Of a stretch of 64,000 nucleotides of DNA, positions 45,868-54,476 are shown in pieces. Source of the DNA: Saprospiraceae bacterium. Its GTDB lineage: Bacteria; Bacteroidota; Bacteroidia; Chitinophagales; Saprospiraceae. The notes beneath the pieces were generated by a model. The model did no database searches. It was given only the letters and a program-made list of their open reading frames with translations, and was not told the DNA's origin. The position numbers and the translations under genes were made by a program. The stretch covers positions 790,609 through 854,608 of the forward strand of contig JADJJL010000003.1 of assembly GCA_016710265.1 (NCBI GenBank). Direction: 5' to 3'. The stretch's first letter is position 1. Each line of letters starts with the position of its first letter.

Positions 45868-47352
45868 ATGCCATACTCACAGCAAAGAATCCATAGTCTA
45901 AACTTCACTTTACTAAAAAATCTAAGAGATGTTGAAATAACATTCAAAGAAAATGGCTTAACCGGAATTTTAGGTCCTAATGGTTCAGGAAAGTCGAGTA
46001 TTCTTCATGCTTTATGTTGCTTATACCAACCAAATGATGGACAACCATCTTTCAACTTTAAATTCAGTCAATTTTTTACACCAACGACACATACTATATG
46101 GACAGGAAGTTCTTTTACGATGCGCCATACATATCGTGAGGGTGCAAATCCGTTTTCCAATATTGACACTATGTACTCAAAACAAATTGATCGATGGGCC
46201 CCTAAATATTCTAGACGCCCGAAAAGACATGTAAGCTTCATTGGAATTAAAACATGTGTGCCAGCCATAGAATCAGAAACTCAAGTTACTAGAATTCAAT
46301 TTAACACCACTCCACTAAATGATGCCTTGTCATTGCAAATTTTGAATTTAGGTGGTAGAGTAATGAATCGAAATTACACTGATATGAGTAATCATACTAC
46401 TGCTTCATCAAAACGATACTTGGGGTTGAGTTTTGATGGCATTGATTATTCATCATTAAATATGGGCGCGGGAGAACAACGAATTTTACTGATTCTATCC
46501 CAAATCCTGAATACGCCAAATTATGGCTTGATTCTAATTGATGAAATTGATTTACTTCTACACGAAGATGCGTTGAAGCGGCTGTTAGAAGTTTTAAAAG
46601 AAATTGCTCTTGAAAAGCATTTACAAATTATTTTCACAACCCATAATCATAATATTCTTAAAGTAAATGATATAGAATATCGGCATATACAGCAAACTGC
46701 TGCTAAAACAATTTGTCATATAGATTCAAATCCAGAAGCTTTGTATCGACTAACAGGTGTACAAATAAAACCTTATGAATTATTTGTTGAAGACGACTTA
46801 ACAAAATTTATTTCTAAACAAGTTGCGCATAATATGGGACTAGGTCGAGAAACTGAAGTTAGGAAATTTGGCCCCGCAATAAATTGTTTTACTGCGGCTT
46901 GTGGCGCTTTACTAAATGAAACTGATAATTTTGAAAACATGTCATTCATTCTGGATGGCGATGTATATAGAACTGAAGATGAAAAGAGAATACAAATAAA
47001 TAGAGTATTGACTGGAAATGTAGCAAATTTTGATACTAAAAGAACAACTGCGTTGTCTAAAATTACTCAATTAAATATTCCAGAAAATATTACTCCTGAA
47101 AGGTATTATAGAAATTTAATAGTTGCATTGCCAAATGATACTTTGAATGCTAAACAACTCGAATTGAAACAAATTCTTGAAGACATAGTAAATCCACCAA
47201 ATGACCATGACTTCATTTCAATTTTAGTAGATCGTATAGGGCTAGAAGAAGGTGAAGTTTTAACTCTCCTTACTGACATGTTAGCTTTGACTGATGACTG
47301 GGATATAATAATTGTGAATATTAGAGATTGGTTTAATCAAAAAAAAGTATAA
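45868..47352 (+). CDS. OLD-like ATPase with TOPRIM domain (putative defence nuclease)
   Basis: 494 residues. The N-terminal ABC-type ATPase has GPNGSGKS (36-43), a long insertion, the signature-like NMGAGEQRILLI (about 202), Walker B LILIDEIDLLL (about 220-230) and TTHNHNIL (about 254-261). The C-terminal part looks like a TOPRIM domain: LFVEDD (about 304-309) supplies the glutamate and FILDGDVY (about 360) the DxD. This is the OLD-family plan, found in phage-defence nucleases such as GajA of Gabija. No GajB-like helicase or reverse transcriptase is adjacent, so if defensive it may act alone. It ends 11 bases before an attC-like site, as a cassette gene would. Confidence 0.75.
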   Translation: MPYSQQRIHSLNFTLLKNLRDVEITFKENGLTGILGPNGSGKSSILHALCCLYQPNDGQPSFNFKFSQFFTPTTHTIWTGSSFTMRHTYREGANPFSNIDTMYSKQIDRWAPKYSRRPKRHVSFIGIKTCVPAIESETQVTRIQFNTTPLNDALSLQILNLGGRVMNRNYTDMSNHTTASSKRYLGLSFDGIDYSSLNMGAGEQRILLILSQILNTPNYGLILIDEIDLLLHEDALKRLLEVLKEIALEKHLQIIFTTHNHNILKVNDIEYRHIQQTAAKTICHIDSNPEALYRLTGVQIKPYELFVEDDLTKFISKQVAHNMGLGRETEVRKFGPAINCFTAACGALLNETDNFENMSFILDGDVYRTEDEKRIQINRVLTGNVANFDTKRTTALSKITQLNIPENITPERYYRNLIVALPNDTLNAKQLELKQILEDIVNPPNDHDFISILVDRIGLEEGEVLTLLTDMLALTDDWDIIIVNIRDWFNQKKV

Positions 47353-47362
47353 ACAAAACTGA

Positions 47363-47494
47363 TGGTAACAGCCGCTAGCCGCTATGGCTGGTAAGTATAA
47401 AGTTGACGTTTTGCTTTCACGAAAAACGCTTATCTTAGTAAGAAATAATCGTTTCGCTTTTCCGCCACAGTCGGCTAGCGGAGGAACGTTAGCT
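47363..47494. repeat. attC-like site 1
   Basis: Imperfect palindrome of 132 bases. Outer boxes GGTAAC (47364-47369) and GTTAGC (47488-47493). Inner arms 47372-47391 and 47462-47481 share CCGCTAGCCG and its complement, then have one unpaired base on one side, then pair again with two mismatches. That outer box, spacer, inner box and extrahelical base plan is the hallmark of integron attC sites. No integrase is in the window. Confidence 0.6.
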
Positions 47495-47520
47495 ACAAGC
47501 CTAAAAATAATGCAAAATAC

Positions 47521-48789
47521 ATGCTACCAATATTTATATTAGTTATACTTATCCTCTGTATTTTAATTTTCTATTTGTCTAAAAGGCCCAAAATGAATAA
47601 AACAATTTCCATTTTAATTGGATCAGGGTTTAGTTATCCTGCCAATATACCATCAGTTAGTAAAATTAATACTACTCTGACAACAATTGCACCAGAAGAT
47701 ATTTTTTGGGGTATGGATAGATATGTTTTTCTTTTAGAGGGTCAGCAAGATGATAATGCATGGATGCACAAATATGATAAACTATTTTTTGTAGAGTTTA
47801 TAGATTTTTATTGTAGCCTTATTGGAGGGAAGGATAAATTTAATTATGAAATATTTTATGATGCATATTACTCTTTTCAAAGAGAAAACAATAATAAAGA
47901 CTTTAATGATTTCTGCAATAATTTCAGGAAAAAGTATAAACAAAATGGTGCGGCTGACGACAATGCTAATCTATTCTTAAGATTTAATGAATGTTTCAAT
48001 CAAATCTTACGATATTTACTTGGAAGAGGTAAATTTTATGAAAACAACGTTCATGACTTAGACTATAATAATTATGATAATTTCATTAAATACCTAGTTG
48101 ATTTAGTTAATGAGGGATTCATGGTGTCTATTCACACTTTAAATCATGATTTGCTTTTTGATCATATCGGTAAAGTAACAGACATTCAAAGTTATTTTTG
48201 TGATGGGTATTCAGAATTGGGAACCAAATATTTTGGGGATTACGACAATAGGGGTGACGTTGGTGTTACATACAAGGTGAGACTAAAATCATTTCAAAAC
48301 TTATTTAACAAACCAATTCGATTTTACAAACTGCATGGCAGTATTGATACCTATTCATTCAGTTTGGCGTATCCAGATACAGACAGAACCAGGGTAAAAG
48401 CGGAGTATGGTGTTGAAGATTTTTATAAAGAAGTTTATAACGAAAAATCTGGATGTTTTGAATACAAGAAGGGACTAAAATCTATTTTCCCAGATTTTTT
48501 AAGCGGGACTACAGAGAAGCTAAGAAATTATTCTGATGAATATTATGATATTATCTTTAATCACTTTAAAAAAAATTTAAAAAATTCAGATAAATTATTA
48601 ATAATTGGATATGGCTTCAAAGATAAAGGAATAAATGAAATATTAAAATCCTATTTGGATAAGAATGGCAAGCCTCCGGTGGTAATTGACCCTAATATTC
48701 CGAACGAACTATTTTATCAAAAGTATAAATTCAACCACATTCAAAAAAGCATATCGTCCTTATCACATAATGAATGGAAGGGCCTGTAG
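47521..48789 (+). CDS. Membrane-anchored SIR2-like protein
   Basis: 422 residues. A single N-terminal hydrophobic helix (3-20) precedes a SIR2-like domain: ILIGSGFSYP (about 35-44) for NAD binding, SIHTLNHDLLFDH (about 202-214) with the asparagine and histidine-aspartate of this group, FYKLHGSID (about 267-275) and LIIGYGFKDKGINEIL (about 360-375). SIR2-like proteins of this type degrade NAD in abortive phage defence (Thoeris ThsA, DSR, AVAST). No partner gene is adjacent, and both sides are attC-like sites. An alternative start MNKTISIL at 47593 would remove the membrane helix. NADase activity is inferred. Confidence 0.78.
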   Translation: MLPIFILVILILCILIFYLSKRPKMNKTISILIGSGFSYPANIPSVSKINTTLTTIAPEDIFWGMDRYVFLLEGQQDDNAWMHKYDKLFFVEFIDFYCSLIGGKDKFNYEIFYDAYYSFQRENNNKDFNDFCNNFRKKYKQNGAADDNANLFLRFNECFNQILRYLLGRGKFYENNVHDLDYNNYDNFIKYLVDLVNEGFMVSIHTLNHDLLFDHIGKVTDIQSYFCDGYSELGTKYFGDYDNRGDVGVTYKVRLKSFQNLFNKPIRFYKLHGSIDTYSFSLAYPDTDRTRVKAEYGVEDFYKEVYNEKSGCFEYKKGLKSIFPDFLSGTTEKLRNYSDEYYDIIFNHFKKNLKNSDKLLIIGYGFKDKGINEILKSYLDKNGKPPVVIDPNIPNELFYQKYKFNHIQKSISSLSHNEWKGL

Positions 48790-48920
48790 TTAACATAGTA
48801 CTTGACGCCATGCCGCCGAAATAACTGAAATTTTCAAGTTTCGCTTTCAATGAAAAAACAAATTGTTATTTTTGGATTTCAGAACAGTGGCGGCACGTCG
48901 CAAGTACGTATCCGTTAGCG
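48788..48920. repeat. attC-like site 2
   Basis: 133-base imperfect palindrome beginning at the SIR2-gene stop. Outer boxes GTTAAC (48789-48794) and GTTAGC (48914-48919). Arms 48798-48817 and 48889-48907 pair through GTACTTG, ACG and TGCCGCC with a two-base and a three-base bulge. An inner stem CTGAAAT / ATTTCAG (48825-48831, 48876-48882) extends it. Confidence 0.6.
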
Positions 48921-48965
48921 GCTATTTTAAGACAACAATCAATAAAGAAACAGTAAAATAACAAA

Positions 48966-50096
48966 ATGAAAATAATTTCAGTTTTTAATAACAAAGGTGG
49001 TGTAGGAAAATCAACCTTGACATACCATTTAGGAAACGCATTAGCAGAACTTGGGAATAGAGTTCTTATGGTTGACCTTGACCCGCAATGTAACCTGACA
49101 ATTTGTGCAATGATGGAGGAAACACTTCACGAAATTTGGGCCCAAGAAGATAATTACATTGATGATTTTGAAAGCGCATTCAATCAAAATCCTAACGTTA
49201 TAATTTCACCAAGAAGTATTCACTTTATTCTAAAGCCTGCCGAAGATGGTATTAGCGAACCGATAAATCTTCCACCAGCTTTTTCATTAAGTGTCAATCT
49301 TGACATTTTACCAGGCAGACTTTCTTTACATAAATACGAAAACAAAATTGCTGAAAGGTGGAGTGGTGTTTACCAAGGCGACAATTTATCTATTCGTACA
49401 ATAACAAACATTAGGAACATTTGCCACCGTTATGCTGAAATAAACAATTATGACTACGTTTTAATTGACACTTCTCCAAGTTTGGGCATATTGAATAAAG
49501 TTATTATGTCAACAGTTGACGGGTTCTTTATACCTGCACAACCCGATATGTTTAGTTTGTATGGAATTAGAAATATTGGAAATGCATTACAATTGTGGCA
49601 AAGAGAATTTATTTCTATTTACACATTGATTTCAGAAGAAAAACGTTCAAAATTCCCCTCTAATTTTGTTCAGTTTCTCGGTTATACAATATACAACGCA
49701 AAAAGATATACGAGAGATAGCGAGCCATTCAATGAATATAATTTGGCTCAAGCCCATTACCAATACGTTACTCAAATACCAGATACTATTATTGAATATA
49801 TTCAAGAGAGTAATCGGACAAGTGTTTCTAATGATTTAATTGCAAAACCAATTGGTGGTAGTTCAATTATTCACTCTCACAACACATTTCCAGCAATGGC
49901 ACAAGCATTAAAATGTCCTATGTGGAGAGTACCTGAAGTTTATGTAGGCTTACAAAATACCAATCCTGAATACTTATCATTTCTAAATCAAAATGGATTT
50001 GAATATAACAGAGGAAACAATGGAAGATTGAGTGAAATAGGAGATAATTATAGAACATTCACAATCGATTTATTAACAAGAATAAATTCGCTATGA
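48966..50096 (+). CDS. ParA/MinD-like ATPase
   Basis: 376-residue deviant-Walker ATPase. NNKGGVGKST (8-17) carries the signature lysine; Walker A-prime MVDLDPQCN (about 37-45) and LIDTSPSLG (about 168-177) follow. It is larger than chromosome-partition ParA and has a divergent C-terminal half (RYTRDSEPFNEYN onward). No ParB or parS partner is present. Instead it overlaps a RelA/SpoT-domain gene by four bases (ATGA), so the two products probably act together. It follows an attC-like site by 45 bases. A role in defence or element maintenance is inferred from neighbours only. Confidence 0.85.
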   Translation: MKIISVFNNKGGVGKSTLTYHLGNALAELGNRVLMVDLDPQCNLTICAMMEETLHEIWAQEDNYIDDFESAFNQNPNVIISPRSIHFILKPAEDGISEPINLPPAFSLSVNLDILPGRLSLHKYENKIAERWSGVYQGDNLSIRTITNIRNICHRYAEINNYDYVLIDTSPSLGILNKVIMSTVDGFFIPAQPDMFSLYGIRNIGNALQLWQREFISIYTLISEEKRSKFPSNFVQFLGYTIYNAKRYTRDSEPFNEYNLAQAHYQYVTQIPDTIIEYIQESNRTSVSNDLIAKPIGGSSIIHSHNTFPAMAQALKCPMWRVPEVYVGLQNTNPEYLSFLNQNGFEYNRGNNGRLSEIGDNYRTFTIDLLTRINSL

Positions 50097-50632
50097 GTGA
50101 GCAAGTATACGAGATAGATTCTATTGTTGAGTTTTACAAAGACAATCAACATAGATTAGTTCAATTTCAGGCTTCTGTTGAAACATTTTTTTCAAAACAT
50201 CCTAAATTGACTGAAAAGCCGTTTCCCATAATTCATTCCATAAAGACAAGGCTAAAAGACCCGGACCATTTAAAAGATAAAATAGAACGTAAAACAAGGG
50301 ATGGTGTCCAAATATCAAAGGACAACTTGTTCGGAAAAATTACTGATTTAATAGGTATAAGAGTTTTACATTTATATCAAGACCAATTTCCTATAATTCA
50401 TACTGAGATTTTGAAATACATTGAACAAGGTGATTGGACATTTGTAGAAGAACCCAAAGCAATGACGTGGGACCCTGAATCTAAACAAATGTATGACGAC
50501 CTAAAAATTACTACAGAAGTAAGACCAACATTTTACACAAGCGTACATTATCTAATCAAACCAAACAATAATAATCCTAATCCAATTTGTTGTGCTAGAA
50601 TTGGACAAAACCGAAAGAAAAACAGCCGCTAA
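50093..50632 (+). pseudogene. RelA/SpoT nucleotidyltransferase-domain protein, C-terminally truncated
   Basis: 179 residues of the (p)ppGpp-synthetase-like fold. Visible: IIHSIKTRLKDPDHLKDKIERK (substrate binding), GKITDLIGIRVLHLY with the metal aspartate region, and FYTSVHYLI. The family continues with an EIQVRT motif containing a catalytic glutamate, but here the frame changes to PICCARIGQNRKK and stops. The unrelated end coincides with a sequence like the start of an attC site, so the 3' part was probably lost by recombination. The remaining protein should not synthesise alarmone. It is coupled to the ParA-like gene. Full-length relatives include toxSAS toxins. Confidence 0.78.
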
Positions 50633-50938
50633 CATTATGCCCCCGCTAATAAGCGGGGCAAGCTTCTAGAAGAAAGCCGCTGCTAAAGTGGGCCAACAAG
50701 ACTGACAGTCATTAAAAGATGATTTTTTGTGGTGGAATGCCTTAATATAAATTAATTAGGCACACTTTTATTAGTACACTAAGATTAACTCTTTAAAAAC
50801 TTCTCCGCATTTATACTCAAATTAGGTGATAGAAATCATTTTATTGCATGATTTTAAGTATGAAAAAAGCAAAAACTAAGTATTTTTACATTTTGCCATT
50901 AACGGCTAGCTATATCAAATATAAGAAATTTAAAAATA
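50624..50938. other. Degenerate attC-like region
   Basis: GCCGCTAAC at the stop of the truncated RelA/SpoT gene is followed by a hairpin CCCCGCT / AGCGGGG (50641-50658, loop AATA). AACGGCTAGC appears at 50901-50910 just before the next gene. These echo the boxes of the two better sites, but the arms do not pair over the whole length. No gene in this gap. Confidence 0.35.
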
Positions 50939-51721
50939 ATGCCAAATATTGAAAAAATTATTGAAAATCTAAACATCCCAAAACAGATATTAGATAAAAG
51001 CGAATCTCTCTTAAAAACCCTTTTCGGTCCGTCATTTGAAGAATTTGGAGGAATAATCGGTGATCAGGTTAAATTAAGGAGATTTAATAATCAAATCAGA
51101 ATATTCTCAAAAGCTCAAGCTAAATTATTAGAACATAAGATTGACCCTCAAAAAGTATCGTTAAAAGTATTAGTCCCATTAATTGAGCTTAGTTCATTGG
51201 AGGAAGAAGAAGGATTACAAGAAAAGTGGGCAAATTTATCAGCTCATATTATTGGAGGGAATAAGGAAATTATATTTCAACAAAATTGCATTTCAATTTT
51301 AAACAAACTCTCATCGGAAGAAGCAAAATTGCTTGATGAACTACATAAACAATTTAACAATAGTCGTCTTGAAAGATATCGCAAAGATCAAAATGATATT
51401 GAACAAGCCCAAAATCTTTTCCCAGAATTAAAGCATTTATTACCTAAAAGTCTCGACAACTATGCTTTCGAAAAAATATCATTTAACATTTCGCATCTTT
51501 CAAAGTCAATGTCGATAAATATTCGTGAATTAGAGTTTAATATATCTAATTTAATTTCTCTCGGTTTATTAAAATGGCAAACCAATGTAGATGTTGAGGC
51601 AACAAAATCTTCTGAAGATCCAGAAAATAATGAAATTGATGTAGACGTTCAAGTTTTTAATAATAATACATTTATTTTTACTTCTATAGGAGATAGGTTC
51701 GTGAAAATATGCAAAGAATAA
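50939..51721 (+). CDS. Abi-alpha (DUF4393) family protein
   Basis: 260 residues. The region FGGIIGDQVKLRRFNNQIRIF followed by KAQAKLLEHKIDPQKVSLKVLVPLIELSSLEEEEGLQEKWANLSAHI is characteristic of DUF4393, also called Abi-alpha, named for abortive-infection context. The C-terminal half (SLGLLKWQTNVDV, IFTSIGDRFVKICKE) is a winged-helix-like module common in this family. No signal peptide or membrane helix. Mechanism unknown. It stands alone, downstream of a degenerate attC-like stretch, in the run of cassette-like defence genes. Confidence 0.8.
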   Translation: MPNIEKIIENLNIPKQILDKSESLLKTLFGPSFEEFGGIIGDQVKLRRFNNQIRIFSKAQAKLLEHKIDPQKVSLKVLVPLIELSSLEEEEGLQEKWANLSAHIIGGNKEIIFQQNCISILNKLSSEEAKLLDELHKQFNNSRLERYRKDQNDIEQAQNLFPELKHLLPKSLDNYAFEKISFNISHLSKSMSINIRELEFNISNLISLGLLKWQTNVDVEATKSSEDPENNEIDVDVQVFNNNTFIFTSIGDRFVKICKE

Positions 51722-51929
51722 TACTGAACTGATAACATGGCATGGACTTTACACCACCAAGTATTATAAATCATTCAAATTAACCTTTAATAATAAATTG
51801 AAACATTGTGCTCCTAAACCCATCCAGTCGCAAACCCCAAAGCTTGCAATAGAGCTTCAATTTTTCTTTCGCATCCATGCTAAATTGCTACTTTTGAGAA
51901 ATAAATTGACAACTTGGAATTGAGATAAA

Positions 51930-54476
51930 ATGCAAGGAAAACAACTGAGAAAATTAGAAGCTGAACTATGGAGAGCCGCAGACCAACTCAGAGCAAATAG
52001 TAAACTGACTGCCTCGGAATACTCAATGCCGGTATTGGGGCTGATATTTTTACGACACGCATACAACCGCTTTCAAAAAGTAAAAATTGAAGTAGAGAGA
52101 ACCTTGCCTTCCCATCCGCAGCGGGGAAAACGCGAATTGACCAAAAAGGACTTTGAAGAACAAAACTCAATGTTCCTACCTGACAAGGCACAGTTTGATT
52201 ATCTAGTATCATTGCCCGAAAGTGCCGACATTGGTGAAGCGATAGACAATGCCATGAAATTGATTGAGGATGAATACGACAACCTCAAAGGTGTTTTACC
52301 AAAGAACTTTTCCATTTTCAGTAAAGACTTGTTGCGGGAATTACTCCGCATTTTCAATAAAGAAGTATTGCAAAAAGCCGAAGGTGATTTATTTGGGAAA
52401 ATTTATGAATATTTCCTTGGTAAATTTGCAATGACCGGAGCACAGGAAGGTGGAGAGTTTTTTACGCCTATGAGTCTGGTGCAAACCATTGTAAATGTTA
52501 TAGAACCTGACCACGGTATCGTGTTTGACCCTGCCTGCGGCAGTGCGGGTATGTTTGTGCAAACGGGTTATTTCATAGAAAGCGAAGGATTGAAGCCTGC
52601 CGAAAAAGTTACTTTTTACGGACAGGAAAAGGCCGACCTTAATACTAAGCTGGCAAAGATGAACCTCACCGTACATGGACTGGAAGGCAACATACAGGAA
52701 GGCAATACTTTTTATGAAGACAAACATAATCTAGTTGGTGGAGCAGATTTTGTAATGGCAAATCCCCCGTTTAATGTAGACGGTGTGGACAAAGCAAAAG
52801 ATGCTGTAAAGAAAGACCCACGTTTGCTATTGGACGGCAAAGTAAACCTGCCTAAAAACGACAACGCCAATTATCTGTGGATTCAGTATTTCTACAATTA
52901 CCTGAAGGCAACAGGCAGAGCAGGTTTTGTAATGGCTTCTTCTGCCAGCGATGCCGGACACAGCGAAAAAGACATACGTGAGAAGTTAGTAAAAACAGGT
53001 GCAGTAGATGTGATGATGGCTATTGGCAATAACTTTTTTTATACACGTTCATTGCCGTGCACATTGTGGTTTTTTGACCGTGGAAAAGAGCTGCTCACCC
53101 CTAGCCCCTCTACACATGGAGTAGAGAAAGAGCTCCTCACCCCTAGCCCCTCTCCACATGGAGAGGGGAAAGAATCTATTATAACAGTAGAACGACAATT
53201 GCCAAAGCAACTTCTGGAAAATGCAAGGGCGTTAAGAAAAAATCAAACAGAAGCTGAAGAATTGCTTTGGCAGCTGCTTAGAGACCGGCAGCTCAATAGC
53301 TTAAAGTTCAGAAGACAACATCCTCTTAAGGTTGGATTTGTATTGGACTTCTTTTGTTCAGAAGCAAAATTGGGAATTGAAGTAGATGGTGGTTACCACA
53401 CTCAAAAAGAACAACAAGAATATGATGCAGAACGAACCAAAATTATCAATGAATATGGCATTCGTATTATTCGATTCACCAACGAACAAGTTCTATTGAA
53501 CACAGAACAAGTTTTAAATGATATTGCCTCTTCCGCAATTCCCCCCTCTCCAAATGGAGAGGGGTTGGGGGTGAGGAACAAAAACACCGTGCTAATGCTC
53601 GATGCCCGAAAAATTTACCGAAAGGTAACCAGCAAGGTAAACGATTTTAGCCCCGAGCAATTGCAAAACCTGATTTGCATTGTAAACTTATATAGAGGCA
53701 ATTCCAAAAAGTTTGAAAGCACGGTAAAAAGCTATTTGCAAAATGCTACCGACTTAGCAAAAGAAACTGCCGAAACCAGCACCGAACTACAAAAGCAATT
53801 GCAAAAGGTATTGAAAACGGTAAGTGACTTTGCTACTAAATACGCCAAGGAAAACAAAGAAGCCAAAGCTTTTGTAGATGCTCTGAACATTGAAGAAACC
53901 ACAAGCATTTATGAGCAACAAAACAAACTGATTGTTGAAGCGAAAAAAGCAAAGGCAGACATTGAAGTTTTAGAAAATATTGCTCACTTATGCAAAGCCT
54001 TACGCAAACCACAAGACAAACTCATTAAACAATTGCTCGATGTCATAAGCACAGCCGCCAAAGAATACCAACTAAGCAAAAACAAGGATTGGAAAGAATT
54101 AATCTTGAAAGAACAACTCGACCAGCTGAAAGCCCTGCAACAGCAACTCAGCGGCATCCCCAATGAAGAAGAACCAGGATTGCTGCACGAAACCGAATAT
54201 TTCTATAAACAAGCCCATTGGCTCACCAGTCGTTTTCCCGATGGGTTTTATACCGATGTGGAAGGACTTTGCAAAGTAGTAAACCAAGTTGAAATTGAAG
54301 CTAAAGATTGGAGTTTAAGCCCGGGCAGATATGTAGGTGTAGACACTGCCACCGATGATGACTTTGACTACGAAGAACGCCTGAACGAAATACATATTGA
54401 GTTGGAAGGCTTGAATGAAGAAGCCTTTGTTTTGGCAAATGTTATTTCTGAGAATTTTAAAGAGTTGGCGATATGA
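51930..54476 (+). CDS. hsdM: HsdM, type I restriction-modification DNA methyltransferase with in-frame DUF559 insertion
   Basis: 848 residues. The N-terminal HsdM helical domain (AELWRAADQLRANSKLTASEYSMPVLGLIFL) precedes the adenine methylase domain with DPACGSAGMF (motif I) and MANPPFN (motif IV). Normal HsdM homology runs to TLWFFDRGK (residue 386) and resumes at NTVLMLDARKIYRKV (about 551). Between them lies a 164-residue insert with a DUF559 nuclease-like domain bounded by palindromic DNA, described separately. The C-terminal half has a long coiled-coil region. The insert keeps the frame, so the methylase may still work. Overlaps hsdS by four bases. Confidence 0.92.
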   Translation: MQGKQLRKLEAELWRAADQLRANSKLTASEYSMPVLGLIFLRHAYNRFQKVKIEVERTLPSHPQRGKRELTKKDFEEQNSMFLPDKAQFDYLVSLPESADIGEAIDNAMKLIEDEYDNLKGVLPKNFSIFSKDLLRELLRIFNKEVLQKAEGDLFGKIYEYFLGKFAMTGAQEGGEFFTPMSLVQTIVNVIEPDHGIVFDPACGSAGMFVQTGYFIESEGLKPAEKVTFYGQEKADLNTKLAKMNLTVHGLEGNIQEGNTFYEDKHNLVGGADFVMANPPFNVDGVDKAKDAVKKDPRLLLDGKVNLPKNDNANYLWIQYFYNYLKATGRAGFVMASSASDAGHSEKDIREKLVKTGAVDVMMAIGNNFFYTRSLPCTLWFFDRGKELLTPSPSTHGVEKELLTPSPSPHGEGKESIITVERQLPKQLLENARALRKNQTEAEELLWQLLRDRQLNSLKFRRQHPLKVGFVLDFFCSEAKLGIEVDGGYHTQKEQQEYDAERTKIINEYGIRIIRFTNEQVLLNTEQVLNDIASSAIPPSPNGEGLGVRNKNTVLMLDARKIYRKVTSKVNDFSPEQLQNLICIVNLYRGNSKKFESTVKSYLQNATDLAKETAETSTELQKQLQKVLKTVSDFATKYAKENKEAKAFVDALNIEETTSIYEQQNKLIVEAKKAKADIEVLENIAHLCKALRKPQDKLIKQLLDVISTAAKEYQLSKNKDWKELILKEQLDQLKALQQQLSGIPNEEEPGLLHETEYFYKQAHWLTSRFPDGFYTDVEGLCKVVNQVEIEAKDWSLSPGRYVGVDTATDDDFDYEERLNEIHIELEGLNEEAFVLANVISENFKELAI
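53088..53576 (+). mobile_element. Palindrome-bounded DUF559 nuclease element inside hsdM
   Basis: Left end: a 42-base unit present twice in tandem (53088-53129 and 53130-53171), the second holding CCTCACCCC-TAG and a 9-bp palindrome CCCCTCTCC (loop ACAT, 53147-53168). Right end: the same palindrome (loop AAAT, 53543-53564) followed by TTGGGGGTGAGG (53565-53576), an inverted copy of the left end. The interior encodes a DUF559 domain (hsdM residues about 418-535): ARALRKNQTEAEELLWQLL, FRRQHPL, FVLDFFCSEAKLGIEVDGG and RIIRFTNEQVLLN, with the D and E of a PD-(D/E)xK-like, Vsr-related nuclease. The whole insert reads through in frame. Confidence 0.8.
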
